Part shown: one piece after another, positions 46,505 through 56,320 of the stretch
Layout: each line of letters begins with the position of its first letter
How positions within the stretch are numbered: position 1 is the first letter of the stretch
Source: Rosellinia necatrix
Taxonomy: Eukaryota > Ascomycota > Sordariomycetes > Xylariales > Xylariaceae
DNA length: 64,000 nucleotides
Direction: 5' to 3'
Assembly: GCA_021209875.1 (NCBI GenBank)
Contig: JAGYVD010000007.1
Location: forward strand, 2,976,001-3,040,000
The notes under the pieces: model-generated
Database searches by the model: none
Told to the model about the DNA's origin: nothing
Seen by the model: the letters and a program-made list of their open reading frames with translations, nothing else
Program-made: the position numbers and the translations under genes

Positions 46505-48064
46505 TTAGCGCATCGCTTTCTCAGCTGGCATCGTGCTCGGCGCATTTTCTGCCGTGACGCCGCTATAAGCAGGACGGTCCAGCGGCCCTGCTAGAGTTTC
46601 GGCCATCGCCTCGTCGTAACTTGGTGGCGGCGCGTCCTCATATGACGGCACATTGTCTGGCCCTAATTGTGGTGGGTATAATGGGTCGCTAGGTCGAGGC
46701 GGCATCGATGGGCTACCGTTTGCACTCGGGCGAGGAGGCGGCCGCGGGGTCGCATTGTTCCCATTGATATTACTAGGAATACGACCACCGGCCCCGGTAG
46801 AGGGCGTGGTTGCGGTAGCCGCTGCGGTCGCTGTTTGGAGTAGTTGGGCAGGTGGCTTGATCCCCGAGAAAACTTCGATTTTTGACATAGTCAACGGAAG
46901 CGAGAGAACCTGCGGAAGCAAGCCGGTGTTTTGGCGGGAATTGGGTAGACCCCAGCTCAAACTAAGCCTCATTTCGAACTCATAGCGCCGCATGAGGTTA
47001 CACGTCCTAAACGAAGGCGCAACCGTGTTCGGAAGCCGCCTCGCAGCCCACAAGGTATTCGGTAGCTCAATTTCGGTGTCCACCGGATCGGTCGGTTTCC
47101 CCAGAGCTATTGAGAGGTTAACTGCCGACATTACGATCCACCTAGTTCGCTCGGTTTTTTCGAGATTTGCCACACGGACGTGTGTATAGCCGATTAAGGC
47201 AATCTCGAGAGCGGTCAAATGAACTTGTTCTTGGGTTGGTAGAAGTTTCCTCGCAATTAAGCGCAGAGGAATTGGTTCGTTGCAGGTCAATATAGATGGA
47301 AATGGCAATCGCGCGGACATCTCAATAGAAGGGGGAGTCTGGCCCATACCGCTGAGACCATTGGTTGGTTTACTGCCAAAAAAAGACTTCCGCCCCGAGA
47401 GGGGCGTGCGCGGCTTGAAGGCGAAAGGTCGGCGGGCGAATGCCTCCCGGTTCTGTGCGTCCGGTCGGGGCGGCTCGATAGGCAGGAATTTGAACCCGAG
47501 CTGATAGCGCCAATTCTCCTTGAAGATACCGGGGCGCTGTATTGTGACCTTGATATAATATCGTATCTCGGCTTCCTGGGGAAAGCCTGTGAGCGAAGGA
47601 GGAAGGGTAGATTTGATGTGAGCCAGCATCAGCTGCTTTGTTCCGTCCATAGTGCGGAACCCCTTGCCAATGACACCCGCATTGTTGGCGCCCCCAACGC
47701 CCCCGACTCCCATGATGGCACCCATGGCCCGCGCATCGTGACAGATGTTGTTGAGCGGGACCTTGAAGTTGAACTTGAATTCGTGCTGGCCTGGTTGCAA
47801 CGAGAGCGCGACGGCGTCATCGGGATAGACTTGAAATAGCCTGTAGAGGATTTTGTGGTTCTCGGATACGCTGTTTCCGGGCGTGGTGAATTCTTCGCGT
47901 CGTTCGGGTTGGATAGATAAGGCAGTCCGGGACTCGCCCTCCAGCTTGACTATGATATTGCCAACAGTCTCGGGACGATTGAGGAGGATGATAACGCGGC
48001 CGCTAATAAAGTCGAGGTTCGTGTAGAATTCGGGCGGCTTGTCGAGTGCAATTCTTATGGACAT
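46505..48064 (-). CDS. Alpha-arrestin (arrestin-related trafficking adaptor)
   Basis: 519 residues, no intron. It begins MSIRIALDKPPEFYTNLDFISGRVI with the N-terminal arrestin fold (about residues 1-190), whose hallmark strand VGNIIVKLEGESRTAL is visible. A C-terminal arrestin domain (about 245-400; SARLPFPSILTCNEPIPLRL and LTALEIALIGYTHVRV) follows. The Pro-rich tail has NVPSYEDAPPPSYDEAMAE, including a PPSY motif, the type that binds WW domains of Rsp5/NEDD4 ubiquitin ligases. Such adaptors recruit the ligase to nutrient permeases for endocytosis. A GVGGVGGANNAG insert in the N domain is unusual. A poly-Ala/Thr stretch precedes the tail. No close match to a named yeast ART can be claimed, so I give no symbol. 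Confidence 0.85.
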   Translation of the reverse strand: MSIRIALDKPPEFYTNLDFISGRVIILLNRPETVGNIIVKLEGESRTALSIQPERREEFTTPGNSVSENHKILYRLFQVYPDDAVALSLQPGQHEFKFNFKVPLNNICHDARAMGAIMGVGGVGGANNAGVIGKGFRTMDGTKQLMLAHIKSTLPPSLTGFPQEAEIRYYIKVTIQRPGIFKENWRYQLGFKFLPIEPPRPDAQNREAFARRPFAFKPRTPLSGRKSFFGSKPTNGLSGMGQTPPSIEMSARLPFPSILTCNEPIPLRLIARKLLPTQEQVHLTALEIALIGYTHVRVANLEKTERTRWIVMSAVNLSIALGKPTDPVDTEIELPNTLWAARRLPNTVAPSFRTCNLMRRYEFEMRLSLSWGLPNSRQNTGLLPQVLSLPLTMSKIEVFSGIKPPAQLLQTATAAATATTPSTGAGGRIPSNINGNNATPRPPPRPSANGSPSMPPRPSDPLYPPQLGPDNVPSYEDAPPPSYDEAMAETLAGPLDRPAYSGVTAENAPSTMPAEKAMR

Positions 48065-49369
48065 CTTGACAACGCGCAGCCTCGGCGACCTAGGGAAGGT
48101 ATGATAATATGGAATCGAAAGAGGGTCGATAGGGAGTCGGTAGAGAGTCGGCAGAGAATCGGTAGGGAGTAAGAGCGCACGATGATACGCTCATACCACC
48201 ATATGTGATGGATGGATGCACTTGGTGGGAAGTTAACAGGCCGCGCAACGAAGGAATCTGATAGCTATAATTTGTCACTCGTCCCCCTCGATTGCTCAGC
48301 CTCGCTCGCGCTGGGCTTGACGGTGCAGACAGCCACTCGTGCCGTAGGTTCGGGTAATACGGGTATCAACAAGAGAGGGATAGGAGACCGGGTCGGTTAG
48401 CTTCGAAAGCAAGGTAAATGAACTAACAATGTGGGCAATAACAAGAAAGAAGAAAGGTATCTAAGTGAGAGTGAAGGTACGAGAGGCTACCTAGCTAGTC
48501 CTGGTAGTTACTTCAATAGTTATCTACACTTTTGGCTGGTCGGGTTTGGGGAAACGGTAGTATTCTCATCCTCGACCAACACATAGCGGCGAAGACGATT
48601 TTAAGGTGGAATGAATCTGGCCGAGCCTAGGATGAATGTAGCCGCATCGCAAAGCGACAAAGCGAAACCAGCCGCGTGCAAAAAAGACAATAGGTAAGTA
48701 AGGTAGGTAGTTAGTTAGTTAGTTAGCCTGGAGAGAGGGGAGCGCAAGTGCTTGCGCCCCACACGTCATCGCTCGTCGTCACTGTTTCATAAGCGCGAGT
48801 GGCTCATCTCTAGCGTATCATTTTAGCTGCCACCCAGGGTGGTTCTTGTTTATCTCTTATCTAGCCGACCGACACCGAGACAGCTGGTATGAGGAGGTAA
48901 CCACCAGCACTCTGCTGAACAAGAGATAACCTCGTCTATAATTTCTTAAACATAATATGCGTTTTGGACGGTTCATTAACCGCCACATCAGTGTAGTTTC
49001 CGTGAAATGACAAACCTTCAGTTAGTTAGGTTATGATGGTACCAACTATGCACAGGTAACACACTGCTCCAGCATGTGGGTTATTTGTTTGTTTCATGTC
49101 GTTAGGGGCCGTTTGGGTAGTTATCTGATGATCGGTATTCCTGTTATCATAATAATCGATTAAACAGAACTTATATGGATAGGTGTTAATACCTAGGTAA
49201 CTCCGGGCGCATGTATCACAAAATGTCCGCGTCATCCCAACATACCCAAATCCAAAGACCATCAATGATGCTATCAATCACGAATGCGTATCCCCTCGCC
49301 TATACCAGCGCAATGATCATGGTAGAGTAGACATAGAAAGCACCAGGCAACCTGGCCCCTCGCATATTC
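48065..49369. other. Intergenic region, promoter of the arrestin gene
   Basis: No gene seen. Near 48116-48175 there are four to five copies of a degenerate 14-15-base GGTAGGGAGTCGGTAG-like unit just upstream of the arrestin ATG, and a GGTAGTTAGTTAGTTAG run at 48706-48727. Confidence 0.45.
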
Positions 49370-50044
49370 CTAGGCTTCATACGGCGCCTGTAGGATGAGA
49401 TCCACCATGGTATCGATCGCCCAATCGACTTCCTTGGCTAGGACGAGGCCGGCGCTGATGCATGAATTCAACGCATCCCCGACCCAGTTCTGACAGTTCC
49501 AGCTGTATTCCGCATTGTTGACGGTCGTGAACCAGATGGCATCGCGCAGGCGCGTGTCGGAGGGGCTGGCGACGGGGATGGTGGCCACGACCACGCTGTC
49601 CACGAAGGTCGCCGCCTCCTTGGGGTCGCGGACGGCGTCCTCCCCGCGCTGGAAGAACCCCGACGACCCGACTACCTCCAGGACGCAGTGCTGCGTCGCC
49701 ACGCCATCCTGGTTCAGGTCTTCGATGAACAGCGACGTGTGCCGGTACTGGGGCGCGTCGATGGGGTCGCCGCGGAAGACCAAGATGATGAGACGCTGCC
49801 ACTGCCAATTCGCCCGGAGCTCTCGGCCGGATTGCAGGTCGCTGACGTCGGATGGGTTCCCAGAACTGTAGGCGGGCTCTGTCGAGAGCTCGACTCCTCC
49901 TCGGCTGGATCCCATTCCCCTTTTGCACTGGCCTCGGCCTGTGGGAATGACGGTGTGCGGGTGAGGATTCCAACTTTGCCCCCCGGCTAATCGTGACTGG
50001 GGGAAATGGCAAGTCCATCGCAAAGACTGGAGAAGGGGCATCAT
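49370..50044 (-). CDS. Uncharacterised protein with a possible permuted papain-like His/Cys site
   Basis: Open from an ATG at 50044 (224 residues). An internal ATG at 49915 (MGSSRGGVELSTEP) gives a 181-residue form and seems the likelier start, because the preceding residues look like translated leader. Seen: strands RLIILVFRGDPIDAPQYRHTS with a His, then LEVVGSSGFF, then SWNCQNWVGDALNSC. The order His first, then NCxxWV/F, resembles the catalytic His and Cys of LRAT/HRASLS, DeSI (PPPDE) and related circularly permuted NlpC/P60 enzymes, whose motif is NCxHF. Proteins with this RHTxLFxE...NCQxWV pattern occur in other ascomycetes as unnamed conserved proteins, as far as I can recall. The function is not known. 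No signal peptide or membrane segment is visible. Codon bias supports coding. Confidence 0.7.
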   Translation of the reverse strand: MMPLLQSLRWTCHFPQSRLAGGQSWNPHPHTVIPTGRGQCKRGMGSSRGGVELSTEPAYSSGNPSDVSDLQSGRELRANWQWQRLIILVFRGDPIDAPQYRHTSLFIEDLNQDGVATQHCVLEVVGSSGFFQRGEDAVRDPKEAATFVDSVVVATIPVASPSDTRLRDAIWFTTVNNAEYSWNCQNWVGDALNSCISAGLVLAKEVDWAIDTMVDLILQAPYEA

Positions 50045-52001
50045 ACATAAGCGAATCCCCGGGCTTGGCGGTCCCCGGTTTTACAACGGCTAAAAGAAAT
50101 GTATTGGAAGCTGGAGCAGCAACACTTATGTCCGTTTGTCAGCAAGCGACCCAGAAACCAGAGTAGGCAACGTTGTTCTACACATGGTATCGAAGAGCAG
50201 CTCCAGGTGAGGTTAAATTGAGGAGGTTTGCCCAGTTTGCTCACACGTAACACGGCAAGGGACGCATCAGGGGCGGCGTTTATTATGATGACCCTTTGCC
50301 GTGTATATTCATGCTGATCACCCTTCTTCATTTCCAACACCGATTCCTGGCCGCCCGTTTCAGTGACTCTTCCCCCTTCCTTGCTATAGGCTATGCACCA
50401 TGCAAACGGTGGCACCAAGGACTTTTCCTTGTGGAATCGTATGGGGTCTATACAAGATATCTCTTCATCTTAGTGTGTCTATGGGGTAACTTGGCAGCTT
50501 TGTCCCGAAGGGCCGTAATACAATGAATCACGCTATTGGCTTACAGAACGATACACAACAGATACGGCGTAATTGCTTAACTGGATGCATAAAGACACCA
50601 CCTTGCAAACCCGCATGCTATTGTGCAATGGTTTACGACTTGGGTATGTCTTACTACAAGGTATCCATAACTACCAAGATCTATATAAGTAGGTATCTAG
50701 TAGTCTCCGAAGTATCCATAGCATGTACATACGCATGTAGTGGATTGGATGCCCACTCTCCTTAAACCCGTGCTGATTAACTACCTACATCTTGCATTCG
50801 CCCAACGTGTCGTTTCAACGGGATTGATAGACGATGGGACGTGACCTTTACTGTAAACAACAACGATTACCTAGCATTATTGCCTACCTAGGCAACTTGC
50901 AGGTTTCGCTTCTAGTGGTAGTTGCCTTTATGGTCACTATTTTAGCAATAGCACTCTGGCCACTGCAGGTATAGTCATTATCGTCTTGCTGTAAGGAAGG
51001 TAGTATAGTGATGATACAGTGGAATGAAGCGGCGGGAGATAAAGGCCTACTTGTAGTATGGGTAGCGGATGCGCGATTCCCTATCAAGCAGGTCACACCA
51101 CTAGCGTTTGCGCCAAGTACTAAAGCCGCCTAGATGACAGGGCTGATAGCTATTGTTAGGTCAACGGCAGCACATTGGGTTAAGTAGGTAGGTAGCTAAA
51201 ACTGGATAACTACTGGTGTACTTCGTAATTTGGGTGCTTGTAGTTATGGCGTTTGTAGCTGGTTACCTCCTACGAGCGAAACCTCTGGTCCTCTAAGCTC
51301 CCTAGACCGTTACCTACCTAGGTATAGGTAGTTATCACTTACTGTGCTTAGCATGGTAGACACCCCTAAAGGCTTCTATAAGACACAGGGCTGTTTATAA
51401 CTAACGTCGGTGATTGTGGTTTCGTGAACATTACACCACCATGTTCCTGCGCCGAATGAATGCCCCTTCAAATTTAATTCTTCCGGTGATAGGGCTTTTC
51501 TTGGCTATTGCTTAGCCCTCACGGCGATGGTGGTATAAGTACAGTAGGAACTGTGTGTAGAATGATGGAGAGAAAAGGTGGGTTAGATAATCTTTAGTAA
51601 GAGAGCCCCTACCGATTGCAAAGGGTCGAGGGCTGTTGATATGGTCATCCCGGGGTTAGTTAGCTACTTATAGACGCGCCCACCCGGGACTGCGATCAAA
51701 ATAAAGTGCAATGAAGGGAGTAGATTAAGCAAGGGAAGCCAGCTACTGTGGACCCGGACCGTGCTTCGCCGGACATGCCCCAACAAAAAAGCTGCTGATG
51801 GATTTGGTCGGGACAGTTTACGCACGAAAGCCCTTGCAACGAAAGTCTCATTTCGACGCGGCGCGCTTCCGGACCGGGGTGGGTGCTCGATCAGATCCAG
51901 ACGTGTTTTGACGAGTCGTGGCGAGTTGTGGCGAGTCGAGCGCGAGATACACTAGGTTTGGGCTTGGCTTGCGACGCGGTCGTGAAGAGGCGGGCTTGGA
52001 G

Positions 52002-52036
<35 letters not shown>

Positions 52037-52070
52037 CGATTAATTGATTGATCGATTGATTCATCGATTG
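52002..52070. repeat. (ATTG)n tetranucleotide array
   Basis: Perfect ATTG units at the left pass into a degenerate ATTGATCG mix at the right, about 370 bases upstream of the Zn2Cys6 gene start. Confidence 0.9.
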
Positions 52071-52167
52071 GGCTGCGCCGTACTTGTCTCGTGGCCACCT
52101 CGTGCCGGCCGGACGAGCCTGGCTTGCTGAGCTGACGATTAGTGTACTTACTGGCAAAGCGGGCGAA

Positions 52168-52203
52168 ACACACACACTCACACACACGCACGCACGCACA
52201 CAC
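52168..52203. repeat. (CA)n microsatellite with CG interruptions
   Basis: Dinucleotide CA run interrupted by CACTCA and CACGCACG. Confidence 0.85.
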
Positions 52204-52442
52204 GGTACATATATCCTGGCCGGTTTAGGTAAAGCAGATGCTTTAATTATCCCGGCCGCTGCGGGTGTCAGAAAGGGTCAGAAAGAGTCGGAAAGGTACC
52301 CCAATCTCAGCCCGAAAACTCGGAAGTTCGCTTGTTCGTATAAAACAATAAAACAACTCGCAGCGTGTTATTGATCGCCGCCTCCCCCCCTCCGAGGAAC
52401 TAGTTGAGGTCGACTGTGTGCGACAGACCCGGGCGACCAACC

Positions 52443-54096
52443 ATGCAGACATCTCAGCAACTTAGCGTCACCCTGAGGGCTCGGTTGCGCAAGTCGCGAC
52501 ACGGCTGCCAGACATGCAAACAGCGGAAGATCAAGGTGAGAGAGAGAGAAAGAGAGGCTCCCTCCCCCCGTCCCCTCCCCCCTTCCTTCCTTCCACCCCT
52601 TCCCTTCCCTTCCCCGACGAACCACAAACCCTGCCGCCCTATCCCGTTCTAGAAGCTGATTTTCCATGGCCCCGGTCCCGTAGTGCGATGAGGCGAGGCC
52701 CGTATGTGGCAACTGCGCGAGAAGATACTATAACCTAGAGAGATGTGACTATCCATCGGTCCCGGTGTCTCGACAGAGGCAGAACCGGCAACTGCCGAGA
52801 AATGCTGCTGACGCATCTCCCGTCCAGCCTGACTCGCCGCCGCCCACGAGTATAATGACACGCCCGACCGGAGCCTCCGCCAACCAGGCCCAACGGCAGC
52901 TGGAGATGCGGCTCATGTACCATTACACCCAGTTTGCCGCCCTGGAGCTGCCGGCGACCTACGGGTACACGAGCAAGGAGCTCTGGCTGGACAAGGTGCC
53001 CCAGATGGCCTTCGAGTCCGATATCTTGCTCGACTCGCTCTTGACCGTTGCTGCCCTGCATATGCAAGATCTCATGCCCGAGGACCCCAAGCTAGGGATG
53101 GCAGTGAATCATTACCTCGATAGAACCTTGACCAAACACCGGTATTCGCTAGGGTGTATTGACAAATCTCTGGCCGAGCCGCTCTTCTTGACCGCTTTCA
53201 TGCTATGCATCACATCCTGGCAACTCGAACACCGAAGGTCCCTGACGTCAGAGACATATCGCATCCCGGCAAATGTATTTGCAATAGTTCGCGGATGTTG
53301 CGCCCTTCAGTACGCACCCACCCCAGAGCCCTTTTCCCCTTTGATTTCACAGAGCATTTTATTTTTATTAAATACTCATACTCCTATCGCCCGGGAGGCG
53401 AGTTTAGAATTTTACTACGTGCCACTGTCGCTAACACTCGGGTCATTATAGTCGGCAGTATGACGGATGGCTTGCTCAAGCGGGCTATGACCCGAAAGCT
53501 ATCTGGTCGCTTGTCTCGAGCAGCAACGTTATCCAAACAGATCATCCACTCCTACGCGATGTAACGGAGGACATAGAAAAGCTACTGGAAGCCTCTCATG
53601 TTTCCGATATGCCAGCGGACGATGCTGAGGTCTATCGAGATACGGCCGAGTGTGTGCTCAGTTTATACAGGTCTTTAGTCCTGAAGGTGGGCAGCACTAT
53701 TCTCCAGAGGTTGGTGTTTACAATGGCAGTCCGAATGAAATCTCAATACGGTAAGTGGATGTGATTATTTTATTGTTTCACTCAACATCGGCAACATGTC
53801 GTAGAGTGCCTTACAAACCCCCTATTGTCTATATTCATTAGGAGGCGATAACTAAAATCAAGTCTGAAGTGACGATGTTAGTAGCCGGTGAGCCATTGGC
53901 TCTCGCACTTTACGCTCGGATCTTAACCGTGTTGGGTTTTATCGACCATCTATGGTGGAGTCGAGGGTCTTCTAACAATCGCGACATCTTGCATTACAGC
54001 ATCAACGGAATCTCTAATATGATGCCTACGGAATGGTCGTGGGCGATGGAGTGGCCGTTGAAAGTTGTGTCGAGAGAAATTACACTGAGAGCCTAG
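52443..54096 (+). CDS. Zn2Cys6 fungal transcription factor (3' exon structure uncertain)
   Basis: Exon 1 (52443-52535) and exon 2 (52684-53309) encode the cluster RHGCQTCKQRKIKCDEARPVCGNC...ERCDY, the first intron falling within the cluster. The middle region follows (QLEMRLMYHYTQFAALELPATYG, LLDSLLTVAALHMQDL and LFLTAFMLCITSWQLEHRRS), typical of the Upc2-like subgroup. Exon 3 starts at 53452 (TATAG acceptor, GCTAACA branch) with HRQYDGWLAQAGYDPKAIWSLV. Near 53650-53695 the frame must shift by one base; a 43-base GT...AG intron (53652-53694) would do this. Exon 4 ends at 53751 (MAVRMKSQY) and joins the last exon 53882-54096 (VAGEPLALALYARIL... ending PTEWSWAMEWPLKVVSREITLRA). This gives about 396 residues, normal for the subgroup. 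If the 43-base intron is not used, the gene is broken. Target genes are unknown. Confidence 0.75.
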
Positions 54097-55126
54097 TTCA
54101 AACGCCTTTTGCCTACGTTATCAGGACTATTACTCTCGCATATACCTCGTCATCGGATGAGAGGACTGCAAGTGTCAGAGTCGGAATACCACAGCAACGT
54201 TTAAGGTTGGAGTCTTGAACCCATAGGTATAATACCTTCCAGGCAAATGTCATGGTTACAGAACTAACTTTTGGAATAGTAAATGACGTCCACTTGCGTA
54301 TACGTAATGCTCGATATCATCTTTACCTACAATAATTAACCCAACTTATATTATTCAAATTAAAAGGGTCACCGGATGCACTTATGTCTACGTAACAATC
54401 GTTGCAGCCACTGTCGAAATCCCGCTTCAGGACTCGTCAAATCAGTATTTTACCATGCAGAACATGCAGAACATGTTAAACATGTTAAACATATTAAACA
54501 TGCCGAGCATGCCGAGCATGCCGAGCACCCCAACCCGCTTCACTATGCACGTATTCTTTTTACTGGAGGATGTAAACTCCTAAATGTCGAGCAAAGGGCA
54601 GCGACCTCGAGTTGTAGTGTGGGAGTGTCAGTATTACGCCCATATCTCGCGGGTAGCTCACGCTATACAGGGTTTTTTGGTGCTCGACAGTAGTGTGAGT
54701 TTCACATGCTGGAGATCGCATTTCTCGGGCCTTCAGCAAGTTGGACAGATTTCACTCGGGGTAGATGTGCGCGACCAGCATGGCATGGAAAGGTGTATTA
54801 CCACCCGAAGCACATCCTTGATTGGGGGCTTTCTGCCTTGAATTTGAAACCAACAGTGCGGAGTTGGTGCTTCGGCCGAGCTTCCCCGCAAATTGTATCT
54901 TCGGCTAGAAGTAGATCTACGATTTCGGAGGATAGCACCGGAAATAAGATTCCGTGACGGCATTGTCCGTTCTGGACGTCTCATCATCCCCAATCACCAA
55001 CTCTTATCTGCACCGCTTTCCCGCGCCGCCGTGATACACGGAAGAGTGCTTGCAGGTAGGTCAACAGCGCCCAAGCAAACCTCCAAAGGACAGGAATCCC
55101 GAGGCGAAGTGAGAAGAATCGCCAGC
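54097..55126. other. Intergenic region, no gene seen
   Basis: Contains a 9-base tandem repeat (listed). The final 150 bases are leader or promoter of the aldolase-domain gene. A frame is open upstream of the aldolase ATG (from about 54893), but its translation lacks coding character. Confidence 0.45.
54454..54528 (+). repeat. 9-base tandem repeat
   Basis: Eight to nine head-to-tail units of ATGNNRAAC/ATGCCGAGC type in three blocks: ATGCAGAAC x2, ATGTTAAAC-like x3, ATGCCGAGC x3. The blocks show stepwise divergence along the array. Confidence 0.85.
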
Positions 55127-56320
55127 ATGTCCACCACCGAGACCATCACCAACGGGTCGGTAACCGCGGCCTCCGCGCATCTACCGGCGCCCGAGAAGAT
55201 TACGGTGAACGGGGCGCAGAGGGACCAGAACCCGGATCAAGTCCAGGTGGTCGGCACGACGAAGAGCGGAGTGAAGCTGAAAGTCAGATCGTACCCGAAA
55301 TTCGAGAACCTCGAAGATGAGCGTCTGTACCGGAAACAGCACCTCGCGGCCGCCTTCCGGGTCTTCGCGGATCGCGGCTTCGACGAAGGCGTCGCCGGAC
55401 ACATCTCCGTCCGCGACCCGATCCTCACCGATCATTTCTGTACGACCCCAGCCCCTGCTTCCCCCCGATCTCCGATTCCCGACCCCCCCGGACCGAGTCA
55501 TAAGGCCGGGGGCGTGTGTGTGTGTGTGTGTGTGTGTGTTTATGTGTGTGTGTTTGTGTATGAGAGAGAGAGAGAGAGCAACGGCAATACTAACGAGTCC
55601 CCCCCCTCCTAGGGCTCAACCCGCTCTCGATGCACTTCTCGCTGATCAAGGTGTCGGACCTGATCCTGTGTGACGAGCAGGGCAACGTAGTAGAAGGCAG
55701 CGAGCCGATCAACGGGGCGGCGTTCGCGATCCACTCGCAGATCCACAAGGCGCGGGCGGACGTGACGGCGGCGTGCCACGCGCACAGCGTGCACGGCAAG
55801 GCCTTCTCGGCGTTCGGGCGCGAGCTCGAGATGCTGACGCAGGACGCGTGCCGGTTCCACCGCTCGCACGGCGTGTACCGCGACTTCCGGGGCGTCGTGG
55901 TGGACGCCGAGGAGGGGCGCCGCATCGCCGCCGCCCTCGGCGCCGGCAAGGCCGCCATCCTGCAGAACCACGGCATCCTGACCGTCGGCCGCAGCGTCGA
56001 CGAGGCCGCCTTCTGGTTCCTCAGCCTCGAGCGCACCTGCCAGGCCCAGCTCCTCGCCGACGCCGCCGCCGCCGCCGGCTACGAGAAGAAGCTCATCGAC
56101 GACGACGAGGCCGCGTACACCGCCACCCAGGTCGGCGGCCCCGAGAAGGGCTGGCTCGCGTTCCAGCCGTGTAAGTCGTTCTGTCCTCCCCCCCTCCCCC
56201 TCCCCCACGGCCCGCGAGGGTCTTATGCTCTTATGCGTTTCATGTCGCTTGGGAGGCTGACTGCCCTGCGTAGACTACGACGAACAGCTGGCGAAGACGA
56301 AGGGGGATTTCTTAAATTGA
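55127..56320 (+). CDS. Class II aldolase/adducin-domain protein
   Basis: Three exons, 55127-55439, 55613-56170 and 56274-56320, in frame for 305 residues. After a roughly 55-residue low-complexity N-terminus comes the aldolase_II fold: RLYRKQHLAAAFRVFADRGFDEGVAGHISVRDP, the splice-joined TDHFWLNPLSMHFSLIKVSDLIL, and INGAAFAIHSQIHKARADVTAACHAHSVHG. The HAH pair, with the His of ILQNHGILTVG, forms the expected zinc site. The bulky Trp-Phe lid sequence and length place it with the fungal L-fuculose-phosphate-aldolase-like or adducin-like group. The natural substrate is not known for most of these. A phosphorylated sugar or a 3-carbon keto compound is a guess. Intron 1 contains GT and GA microsatellites. 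It lies 1 kb downstream of the Zn2Cys6 gene on the same strand, so local regulation is possible but unproven. Confidence 0.88.
55513..55579. repeat. (GT)n-(GA)n microsatellites inside intron 1 of the aldolase-domain gene
   Basis: A GT run with a TTTAT interruption is followed by a GA run. It lies between the GTACGA donor at 55440 and the ACTAACG branch site. Confidence 0.9.

Larger units (their letters stand above)
50045..52442. other. Intergenic region, no gene seen
   Basis: About 2.4 kb with dispersed CCTAGGTA motifs (for example 50868-50893, 51183-51200 and 51312-51332). Tetra- and dinucleotide repeats lie in the last 450 bases, which form the promoter of the Zn2Cys6 gene. No recognisable coding frame. 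Confidence 0.45.

Noticed and set aside
54376..54693. Frame containing a HAEHAEHVKHVKH repeat
   Set aside because: The repeat is a translated 9-base minisatellite and the flanks lack coding features.
55609..56208. 199-residue frame antisense to the aldolase-domain gene, plus an Arg-rich frame on the same strand as that gene
   Set aside because: Shadows created by GC-rich third positions of the real exon.
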